NCBI GenBank assembly: GCA_005406025.1
Contig: BGZK01000855.1
Coordinates: 62,001-126,000 of the forward strand
Reading direction: 5' to 3'
DNA from: Eumeta japonica
Taxonomy: Eukaryota; Arthropoda; Insecta; Lepidoptera; Psychidae
Length of the DNA: 64,000 nt
The translations under genes and the position numbers were made by a program. The notes under the pieces are model-generated. The model made no database searches and was not told the origin of the DNA. It was given only the letters and a program-made list of their open reading frames with translations. Each line of letters opens with the position of its first letter. Position 1 is the first letter of the stretch. This document shows positions 1 to 11,200 of this stretch, piece by piece.

Positions 1-1798
1 ACGAACTCGTGCAGGCTTTTTTCGTGTCTGAATAGGTTGTTATCCGGGCGTTACTTATCGTTTAAATATGGAATAACACTGCAATAAGCTTTATCATGAG
101 CTGAGTTTTTATATATTTTTAATTGGTTATTTATTCATTCATCACCTTAGTGATACTGCTATCCGCTCACGAAATTGATGCCAGCGCTGGTTGTGGACAA
201 TTAAAGTACCTATGTCCGTTAAAAAATGAATGTATATAAATTTCTCCTTTCAAAATGTAAATTAAATAAAAGAAATAAACGGAGAGCAATGCTAAACAAA
301 ATGTAATTTGTCTTTTCTGTAACAATAGTAACATTAAAAATGACGGACATCAGAAAATTTATATGTCAATTACAAAAATTAATAGTATTGAAAGAAAATA
401 GGAAAAACTCTGCTATTGATCATTGACTGTGGCTGAAATACATCTTTTTTGCTGATTTGTTGGAATTCTGTTTCAATTATAATTCCATGTTTTATTTGAA
501 ATTAAAAATGAGGGCAGTATAAATAAATTTTGCAAATCTCAGTACAACAATTTAGTTATTTGTATAACGTTTCTATTTCTTAAAACAATACTTCTTGTCA
601 AATGACTCCAATATTTTTCAAAGCTGAACCGATTAAGGTATATAATAATTTCAAATTACTTGTTTAATTTGTTTCATACTCTATATCTATAAAATTTTAT
701 TAAAATCAATAATTTAAACATTTAGTTGCTCAGTCTCGTCATATTACACCATCAGCATGCCTCAAACATCGCCCTTTAGACCTCTTAGTTCGTATTTTAC
801 GTACGGTACGGTACGGGTAGAAGCATAAAATAAGTAAGTATTTATTTTGTGGTAGAAGCGAAAACAGTTGCCTATAAAAGATTTTTATGTAACAATCTGC
901 GAGTACATATTTTACTCTCGCATTTATACTGTAGGTAATAGTTGCCCACTTTGAAGAAAAGCATTGATGTTCTATGCGCATGCATTATATTTTCGTAAAT
1001 ATTTCGACAGTGAAATATAATAAAAAGTTGTTTCTCGTATATAGTGAGGTTTTACACTAGGTATCTTTACAATTTAATTTATTATAAAAAATATTTAAAA
1101 AACGTAGTAAATTTTAAACAATGTCTCAAATTTTAGTCGTCCGAGTGCACAATAAATTTAATTATAATAAATAAAAAAAAAAAACAACAAAGTTGCCGAT
1201 CGAGATCATAATTATTATGAAAATAGCTAAAATAATTCCATCTCACCATAACCACATCGGGTAAATCGTTTTATTTGTAGAGTTCACTTTACATATGGGG
1301 ACCATTATAAATGACTGTTTATGGTAATACGTGAATGTTTTTTATACATCTATGGTCATAGATGTATAAAAAGAGTTATAGATCAATGTATATCAATAAC
1401 TAAATTTAGTGTCACCTTTTCAATTTTTAAATTGACATCAATTTGTCGATCGTCCACTAAAGTATATAGACATTTTGCTTTCTGTAGTACCGAGTTTATT
1501 ACCTTCGAACCTATTTATTAATTTAGTGAGTATGAAGTTATTTTTGCGAATTCATCTTCCCATCGTTTTAATTTAAATACAAAAAACGTCATCAGCAATC
1601 AGAGATAGTTACGTAAATAACAAAGCAGGTGAAGGGTAAGTGTAAACGTCAATGTTTATGATTTAATAGAATTCCAAAATTGTCCCAGAAAATATATCTT
1701 TTTCATGTGATCCCCATTTTTCTAAAATGAACCTTGAACCGAACGTGAGATGTGCATCGAATTCATTTCGACATCTGTACGTTGCGCTAGATCTACAT
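1..1798. other. non-coding AT-rich stretch
   Basis: I see no convincing exon here. The short open frames are low-complexity and lack family motifs. The only structured item is the palindrome at 1339-1372. The stretch lies upstream of the first ZnT exon I recognise, so it could hold that gene's 5' UTR, promoter or N-terminal exon, but I cannot point to one. Confidence 0.5.
1339..1372. repeat. perfect 16-bp palindrome with 2-bp centre
   Basis: Arms 1339-1354 and 1357-1372 are exact reverse complements; the left arm reads TTTTTATACATCTATG and the centre is GT. The sequence resembles two transposon terminal repeats joined head to head, or a snap-back hairpin. No coding context. Confidence 0.9.
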
Positions 1799-2075
1799 CA
1801 GTGTTTCCCGACCTTTTTTGGCCATGCTCCACCTTAATATTTCTAAAATTTTATGCGCTCCATACATAATTTTTAACCTTTAAACGGACCGTCCAACGAA
1901 ATTATACATAATAATTATTTATAGCATTTTTTTAAGAATTCGCCTTTTTTGTTAAATTTGTCACCGATTTCTAGCATTGAATTTAAATAATCCAAAGCGA
2001 AAGGGTTAAAGTCGTATTGAATCCATTTTTTAATTGTCCCCCTGTGGGGCGTGGGCCCCACGTTGGGAAACACTG
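1799..2075. mobile_element. short hAT-type MITE
   Basis: The 277-bp unit starts CAGTGTTTCCC and ends GGGAAACACTG, a terminal inverted repeat beginning with CAGTG as in many hAT elements. The flanks are ATCTACAT on the left (1791-1798) and ATCTAAAA on the right (2076-2083), a 6/8 match to the 8-bp target duplication expected for hAT. There is no open frame, so this is a non-autonomous element. Near the right end there is also an internal GTGGGGC/GCCCCAC palindrome. Confidence 0.75.
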
Positions 2076-2079
2076 ATCT

Positions 2080-2127
2080 AAAATATTTGATACTTGATGG
2101 ATGATGCCATCAAGTATCAAATATTTT
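2080..2127. repeat. perfect 21-bp inverted repeat with 6-bp loop
   Basis: Arms 2080-2100 and 2107-2127 are exact reverse complements around the loop ATGATG; the core arm is TATTTGATACTTGATGG. It starts five bases after the MITE at 1799-2075. It could fold into a 21-bp hairpin in RNA or extrude as a cruciform. Confidence 0.9.
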
Positions 2128-3275
2128 TCCACCTCAATCTTAAAGGGTCAATGTTAAGTCTGTTACTAATTTACGCATTAATGAAATCTATGTTTGTGTC
2201 GATTGCTATACAAAATTCATTATCCTATAAATCGCCAGTTCCCCAAATCGCCTACAAAGCGTATATCAGATTATAAAACCTTTTGCATAACACGTACCGG
2301 CGATTACACGTTGCGCTCAGTTATTGTTTATTTTTAAATGGTAGACGATGTTTGTGAAACATATTGTCAAGTTTCGCTTCGGTTTACAGCAACCGATACG
2401 TGCGCCGATATAGCAATGAACGAATTATCAGCAATAATAATAACAAAATTGTCCGTGAGTTTACATTATGTGCTATGCCTTTTATCGGACTGTTTGGAAA
2501 GTGTCTACCTCACGAGAAATAATATTTTACACTTGCATAAAAAATTAAAAAAATATTTAATAATAGTTCAGTAGAGAACAAAGAAAAATATACGGTATGG
2601 TAATTCTTTTTCAATAGAAAGAGTAATTAATTAACGCTATTGAAAGAGAATCCATTAAATGTTTGCTACATTTTATTGAATACTTGTTGTGTATGGTTTG
2701 GAAAAGTATTAATTTGGACTAAGAGCGGGTGAGTTGTCTATGCCTTTTGTGTTGAATTTTTGTTCTGTTACTTGAGAAAAGTGCAACTCGCAGGAGATGG
2801 TAAGTAAAGAATTTTGTCAACAAAAGAATTATCAAAGATACTATTATTAAGACTAACATCGCATAGTATTATGGGCAAGCAAAAACATGACAATGCAATA
2901 TATGGTGAGAGAGATGAACAGTGGAAGGAAGGTTTATTTAGATTGTTTACAAATGACGTTAAAGATAGTAGGGATATTGAAAGGACAGTAAATGGGGAAA
3001 CTAAGTGAATAGGGCCTTGCTTGCTGTTATGTATATTAATAGTGTCTCACTGCGAGCGTGTATAACTATCCATAATGGAGTCCTAGTTCGTACACTTAAA
3101 AGTAAAAGTTTGGCTGGCGTGACAGAACAGACATTAAAATTGAATCAATGCAGTGGAGATGCGTCTTTGCTAAGTGCGGAATGTTTTTGGAAGATAGGTG
3201 TAGGAATAGTGATGTGAAAAAAACGGTGTGGTTTGAAGGAAGACGTAATTGATTCGAAACAGAATTGAAAAGATA

Positions 3276-3308
3276 CATTCATTCATTCATTCGTTCGTTC
3301 TTTCATTC
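3276..3308 (+). repeat. (CATT)n / (CGTT)n microsatellite
   Basis: Four CATT units followed by CGTT units and a final CATT, an imperfect tetranucleotide run. Confidence 0.9.
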
Positions 3309-4135
3309 TGACTTCAAAGCAAACTCGTTCAATTTCTTTGGCCGTGCTACGTTTTTCATCGGGTTTTTCGATTTGGGTAGGCACGAATTCTTTTCATTCG
3401 GAGTCGATGAAAATTCCAGCCGCTAATTCGATTTGTCGAAATTTCAAAACCGTTGTGCATGTGAGGTTAAACAAAAGAATGTACAGTCAAACTGAGCAAT
3501 ATCGTAATTAAAATCGATTTTTTTTGTATTTAAATTTGCATCAAACTTGCCTTGTGCGCGGACGCATGTGCATCGCATATTGGGATAATGTTCTCTTCTT
3601 TAATAATGACTTTACTTATTCATGTTATTAATCTACTTTCTATCCAATTGTTGGCAGTCATTAGTATAGTTATAAAATCACAATAACTTAAACAATCTGG
3701 GACGAACTTTGAGCTACTTCTATTTGTGGATCTGTTATTCCTTCAAGACTTGACAAGAATACTTACTAATATCTCTCTTTATGAGACAGAAATCGTGAAA
3801 AATCTAATTTATATCAATTCGTAAAAGTTTTGATACCCACAACGTGATGAATAGCAAGCGAATGTTGGTCCAGTGTAGTATTTAACATTTTTTTATCTAC
3901 CACAGATGCTCGAATATGGCTTATCTTCCAATTTAATGTTTCTAAAAATGCCTTCTACAAATTAGGTACACAATTCACTACTGTATTTGTTATATTTGGT
4001 TCTCCTATTGTATAATTGTGTTTGTGGAATTTACTGAAAACTCATTTTTTTCTACAATGTCATTTAGTTCTAATAATTTTCACCCAATGTATTACAGAAC
4101 TGTAGCAAGAAAAAAAAAAACAAGGACAAAGAATT

Positions 4136-4710
4136 TTTAGGGTTCCGTACCTCAAAAGAAAAAAGAAACTCTTGTAGGATCATTTCGTTGTCCGTCTGTC
4201 TAGACTCTTTTTCAGGGACCCGTGGAGGTATCAAGTTGAAATTAGTTTCAAGACTTAAGTTCTAAGTCCACGCAATTAAAAATACGGCTAAAATACAGCC
4301 ATTTATGTCTTATATTTTGAAAATCGTAAGTAAATCAAAACCTATAGAGTACTTCCCATTAATCTAGATTCGTAAAGTTAGGTAAGAAAAAGGGTAAAAA
4401 ATATTTTTGTGATTAGAAACTTACACTTGCGATTCGAGTATGGCCATGATTTAGACCGATATATGAGATAACATTTTTTAACTTCCCGCTATAAAAACTT
4501 AAGATTTTCACAAATTTTGATAAAAAGAAATCGTTATTTTTTGAGAGCAAAGCAAAAGTTTTACTATTCCTGGCACCAATAATCTCGTCAGCATCGGTGT
4601 ATCGAAAACCAAAATCGAGAATTTTGATGGATGATATAAATAAATAATTAATTTTCTACGGAATACTTTCAGGTTACGTGTCCTAGTCGCACTTGTCCTT
4701 TTTTATATTA
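4136..4710 (+). repeat. lepidopteran-type interspersed repeat starting AGGGTTCCGTACCTC
   Basis: The unit begins with AGGGTTCCGTACCTCAAAAG followed by a GTCCGTCTGTC tract, and ends near a CTAGTCGCACTTGTCC tail. The same landmarks recur at 50400-51480, and fragments occur near 30955-31050 and 28060-28500. From memory, such 'gggttccgtacctc ... gtctgtct ... gactcgcacttgg' units are abundant in moth and butterfly genomes. I cannot name the family. Confidence 0.7.
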
Positions 4711-5282
4711 CACAAATTTTCTACATCCATCTGTGTGTAATGTTATCTCTTTATAAACCAACGTCCCAACAATTTTCAACGATATAATTAGCATTCCTTA
4801 AAATTGTATAATTGTTTGCTTGACTTTTCGTACTCTACGAAGATGTCCTAGTACCGTATGTTTCCGTTTTCCCATCATTAAACGTACAAACTTTTAATGC
4901 CGGTTCTGTACAGTTTTTTTTTTATTCTTTGTTCTATCAAAATTACGACAACGTTGATAGCTCAAAGATTCTGACTAAGTACATTGTATACAAAGATCAC
5001 GAGGACAAGTTTAAAAATTAGGTTTTTCAATAAGATAAATAATTTTTGATTCTTTATCTTGAATTATCAATTAATTTCGTATACATACATACGGCAATTA
5101 ATTATGTTAATCATTTTTATAGATACTTAATTGTTTTGCATTAAGAGGCCACAATAAAATATATCGTCCTATTTTGTACATTTTTTTTAGGTTTATTTAG
5201 GTTAGGTTAGATTTTTTAGGTTTTTGCGCTGTTTTTTTTTCTTAGAGCAGTTGTAACCTACATTAGTACGTCTTTTTTCCAG

Positions 5283-8200
5283 GGCACTGTCACAGGACAA
5301 GGAACGAGGAAATAGACAAGAAAGCGAGAAGAAAACTAATCATAGCCAGTATACTCTGCGTTATATTTATGGTAGCTGAAATTGTAGGTCAGTATATTGT
5401 TGTATTGTGAGTTTCATTACTATGCGCATATATTTAAGAAAAAAAAAATGAACGATTTTCGTCGACGACCGGACCCCATTAGTTGCCGTCCGTTCACCGT
5501 TAGCGTCGCCGTGCGGGCACGTGTGCCGCCGAGACGTGAACGTGCCTATAAATCAGGTCCGTACAAGCATACCGCACGACTCGTACGCCATCTCAAGAAG
5601 TAATGTGGGAGCGAGATACATACTATTTTCCATATTGAAATAGTATAACTCTCTCGCTCTCCCTACTCTCAAGATGTAACTCGCACTAATATGGACGTTA
5701 GTTTCCGATGTTAACTATAGGAGCGTCGATCCCTTTTTTTTTTTTCTACACATATTGTCACTAATATAGTATTGATTTTTTTAAATAATGATATTTATTT
5801 AAATTACTATTACCTCATCCGACAAAATTTTTTTAAGAAAAGCTTTTGTCACGAAATCGATATTTGGTTGTATATTACGGTGAAATTACACAATATGAAG
5901 TGTTGTTTAAAAGGGTTTTGTTTACGGAGAAACAGGCAATGAAAATTAAAAAAAAATTGGTTGTCTGTAAAGTCGGTTTACGGCCGATAATTTTATGTGA
6001 TAATGTCATAAGAAAACGTTGATGAAAAATTGCATCCTTTTATGAATTGAATTATTATCACTGAATTATCATTATTTTGTGTAATACAAAGAAGGAATTA
6101 ATTGAAAATGATAATGTTTTCGATAAATTAACATTTATTTGGACTCGTTAATTCAAACATTTTTCTACTTAAATTATACAGTAAAGAGATAGATGCGTCA
6201 CAAGCCGAACGCTTAGGCCGATCGTGCCTCTCTATTGTTCCGCGCTCTCGCTCGCACGCTCGGCTCCGGCGGAACGCGACAATGAGTCATGCTTTTTCGT
6301 GCGTGCAGCCGGCGTTCATCGATTTATGGGCCTCTTGGCTAACGCCAGTGGCGCGGCGTTGTGGCAAATTCAGGCAACACACGGGCGTTTGAATGCGATC
6401 AGCTGTACGGTTTATGTTGATTTAATCAGCAGTTGAAAACGTTAAAAAATGCCTACAAAAAAATAAAAAAACGGGTGGTACGAGATTCTTTGTACCGTAC
6501 GATCTAGGTTCACCTGAAAAAACAATCAGTTCCTATTGGAAAGGAAACAGGAAGATCGGGAAAATTTACAGAAACACGTATACTCAAATAGGAATTGCAA
6601 AAAAAAATATATACAGGGCTCAATATTCATCACTGTGTTGACGGTATACGATGTTTTGAATAAATACACGCATCAAAACCAGCACAAAAAAATATCGAAG
6701 CCAACATGCAGGATGTTAGTCATGTTTAATTATAAATCTCGCATGAACGTTTTTATAGTATCACGTGCAAGTTATTTTTTATTTCATTGATTTATTATCT
6801 ATACTATATTGTAGATAAAAAACGATGAAATAATAAATAATTAAATGAATAAAATTGTTATCGGTTCCATATTTCAGAAAAATACTTATTCCTTCGATAT
6901 ATATTTCTTTGATAAACAAATATATCTTTATTTTCCATTTCTATTTTGGATGTATGGTTGAAAAGTTGCTGAAAATATATTTGTTAAGATTATTATTCAA
7001 GTATTAATTCATTTTATAATTAATACATACCTCCACTTTCACGTCGTACGGTCGATCACTTACTCTCGTCTGTGGTACAACTTTTCCGCGGATAATTTGT
7101 TCTCCACCATCGTGAATTTCGACGACCTCCTGAACATGATGGCTTTGGAATAGTTTGTGCCCTATAATTTTTAATTAATTGAACATCCTGTTATTAGTAG
7201 TGTGATAATCTTATCACAAATGAATAAATACCTAGTAAAAGTTATATACTATCAATCTGAAAGAATGTATTTCATGGTTCGTATATTTACTTCCCATTTG
7301 ACACAGATTTTCCGCGAAAAAAGTCTGCATATTTTTTTTTAAATCCACACTTGATAATAGTTTGGCTCATAGTATTAATTGAACACGTTTTTATTGTATT
7401 AAAATGAACAATTCTCTAAAACGTGCAGTGACTTTTATGCGAATCATATGTTCACTTGTATTGAAAAAACGACCTCGAGTTGCCGCCGCTGACCGACCGA
7501 TGGCGTTGCCGTAGCTCCGCCATGATATCGAAGAGGCGAATAAGACGTTATTGTGTCAAAGAATCTAAAAAATTAAAGCTAGAGTACCTACGGATATGGA
7601 ACCGAAATGGACGTAGAATCTGGTTACACCCATGTCTCACATTGTAACATGATAACATGACTGGTATATGGATTTCATATCACGAAATTGAAGTATTAAT
7701 TGTTATTAATCACAAAAATAATAAACCGCAAAAGAAATAGTTTGTAGTATAATTGTTATGCGCCCGTGTGAATCCATATTGCGATATTTTTGAATAATGA
7801 TATATATTTTTATTCATTTCGTTAATATTTCAATGGAACAATTTCTGTACAGTGATTTCCACCTTTCATATTTTCTTTATAAAATACAAATAGGAAACGA
7901 CACCTTGATACCGATGTCATGACGTTTATCGATAGCAAGTGACGTCGAATGTGCGCTATTTTAAAATTAGACATAATAGTTAAAGCCAGCAATTATTTTG
8001 TTCGAGTGTAATAGTTCCATTTTCTTATGCTCTTGGATTATTATTGAATTGAAAAGTAACAAAGAATATTAATATTAAAATGTATTCAAACATTCATGTA
8101 TGTTTCTTGTTGTGACAGCTGACAATTGAATTACGTCATAGAATCAAAATGGAATACAAATTTAAATACGGCATAATTTATCAATTGATTTCGAGTAATT

Positions 8201-11200
8201 TGTCCAAACGTCGTTGATACAAGACATTCTTTATCTTTTTTTTTTTGTGGGAACGTCATTTCCTAGCCCCAAAAATTTCCAGCACTAATCTTTTGAAATC
8301 GATTTTTTTTACCATCCACTCAATATTCCTAGTCCAAAGTTTTGCGTAACTATGCCATATTCTTGAATGAAATTTCATTGTGATCTATAAATCTTCTAAC
8401 GACATAAATCGCTACTAATGTCAGACATACTATTTAAATACGTTACGCTAAAATCGAGTTTATGTCATACAACGGTCTCATAACTTAATTATTATGTGTT
8501 TGTGTTAAAGCTCTCGTATAAAGTTAGAACGAAAAATTGTCATATTGTTGTCGTAATGCAACGAATGCGAATTGTTGCAAAATACGTTTCATAAGTTGTA
8601 GTGAAAAAGGAAATTTCTGAATAAGGATCTAGGATGATGTAATGTTTGATATCGTAAAATAATTGATGTGTAATACTTTGTTAATTTTATGCGGCATTTT
8701 AATATTAATTATTTTCTTCGATTGATATTTTTTTATTCACTTTGTCAGCCGAGCTCGTATTAATTTTTCTTCGCCGTTCAGTGCGCTCATCGTTGCGGAA
8801 TTCAAACTTTTACAAAACATCGGTTGACGGTTGAGCGTGTGTGCTTACAGGTGGTTATTTATCGAATAGTCTGGCGATCGCGACCGACGCGGCGCACCTG
8901 CTGACCGACTTCGCCAGCTTCATGATATCGCTGTTCGCGCTGTGGGTGGCCAGCAGGCCGGCCACCAGGCGGTACGAATTTTTTATAAACCGTTTGTTAA
9001 GTATTATTAATTTTGTGAGAATTTTGCTTATGATAACATTATTGTACAACGTGTAGAAGTGTAGTCTTCGTCTACCCTTCTGAGGAATAGGCATGAGTTT
9101 ATAGTAAAAGTGTTGTAATTATTGTAAACTTAGGCCTATTTCCTTGAGAAGTAAGCGGAGACTACAGATTTACATTAAAAATATCACCAATTTGGTCTGC
9201 AAAAGTTTGATAATCTGCATTTATGATAGTACATAAGCAAGACATTTTTATTCATGTTTATAGATCGACGAGCTGTGAATTGTTGAATGCATTGTACAAT
9301 TTTGATGTTCGTTTTTGTAATTAGTTCATGTGATTACAACAGTGTCTACGACACAGTTCTGTGTAGTTTAAAAAAAAATCTCTTACAAATGTTTTCTGTG
9401 AAACGTTGTTAATATGCACTTGCAGTGAGCGTTTTATAATAGAAAATAAAAAGTTATTTCCTTCTAGGATGCCGTTCGGTTGGTACCGCGCGGAGGTGAT
9501 AGGCGCTCTGGTGTCGGTGCTGCTGATATGGGTGGTGACGGGCATCCTGGTGTACATGGCCGTGCAGCGGGTCATTTACCGGCAGTTCGAGATCGACGCC
9601 ACTGTGATGCTGATCACGTCTGCGGTCGGCGTCGTCGTCAATCTGATGTGAGCGTCACTCCCGAAAATGGAATGTCTCGTCTTGTACTTTTAATGTCATT
9701 GCACCAGAGAAATGAGTAAGGAATGTCGATTCGGGCGCCAATCATTGGCGCGTAGTGTTAGACGAACATTTACAAGGAGCGTATTTAGCGATGAGTTCAG
9801 TAGTAGGTAGCATAATTCACATTTTGGTCATATAATAGACAACCCTCTTCTGTTGTCTTGCCTTTATTTCTATGAATAAAGACAATGCTAGGCGAAATTA
9901 GAAAAATTAGATACAACAAAATTACCACTGATAGATGTATAATCTATTAACAATAGAAATGAAACATAAAGTGGAAAGAGTCTGTGAAGATGAATAAAGA
10001 CAATAAATGATGAAGTTTTGAGTATATTGTTTGACGTAAATTGAGATAGGCTGACATGTCCATAAGGATAAAGATCTCATCAAATGTAGAGGAAAAAATG
10101 AGATGTCATTTCTCATACATGTATTCATCAGTTTGTGAAGGTTGATTATAAAAAAATTGTTCTTGTTTACATATCAAAATTGTATTCTTTCAATATAGTT
10201 ATTGTTCATTAACAAAAATTTTTGTAGTGATCATTTCATAAATGTGTCTTTGAATATCTTGGTAATAAAGCTATAATTAAGGCAACTAATGAGATCAACT
10301 CAAACAATTAATATACAATTTTAAATGTCGGAATGCATAGACTATTAACGGAGTTTATAATCTATATTTATTTATTCAGTTTTATCGCCAAAATAAGATA
10401 CAGCACTCGAAGATAAAAATACAACGAAGAGGCGCTTTTCGTTGTCGATAAGCAAACGAAAAGTTAATTTGAAAATTCCCGCTTTTCTTAGAATGGGCCT
10501 AACACTACATCAGCACGGGCACAGCCACGGCGGGGGCGGCGGCGGCCACTCGCACGGTGAAGGCAACCCGTGCTCAACAGCAAGGTATTCGTTTCATTAA
10601 TTTGGTTTATTAAAGTAAGAGTCAAATTTTATAGTTATGATATTCTGTAATAATTGTAATTGTAGGCAAATTTAGATTTAATTTTTTACCTAACTCTACC
10701 ATTTTGCGTTTATCAGTTTGCTTCTAATATATGATAAATTTCTTCCTTTGTATCACTCCCATTAACATATTGATGATCTTTGCATAAATAGATGTACTGA
10801 AATCCAAGATGGTGATTAGTATACGCCATATTGGTTCTATGAGTACGACTGCAGGCTATTGAATCAGGGTCAAGTTAATAGATTTTTATGAAGATTCTGA
10901 AAAAAATATAAATATTTGTTTTAAGTTAATTTTGATACCAATTTCAATTATAAATTAGTCAGAAGGCTATTTATTAAGAAATATTAGTCTATCATATCTT
11001 TGAAATCTTTTAGTCAGTTTAATTTTATACAAAGTTGATATAAATATTATTAATATTTATAATATGAAATTTAGAAATGGTTAGAACCATTTGTAAATTT
11101 CATCTTTATTGTCACCATTAAGATGCATAATATTAATTACAACAAATTTACTCTAGATTGATAATGCTGTGTTATCATTTTGGTATTGTTTTTGCAAGCT

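Larger units (their letters stand above)
2128..5282. other. non-coding stretch upstream of the first recognised ZnT exon
   Basis: It contains the (CATT)n run, the interspersed repeat at 4136-4710 and no ORF with a recognisable domain. A good donor-like sequence, GGAGATG|GTAAGT, lies at 2794-2805. Its phase, if that ATG were the start, does not fit the exon at 5283, so I do not call it exon 1. Confidence 0.5.

Noticed and set aside
2794..2805. ATG followed by a consensus donor as ZnT exon 1
   Set aside because: Phase 0 would not join in frame to the exon at 5283, and no coding sequence precedes it.
5185..5225. TTAGG-like words resembling the insect telomere repeat
   Set aside because: Only two contiguous units, embedded in T-rich sequence before a splice acceptor; no array.
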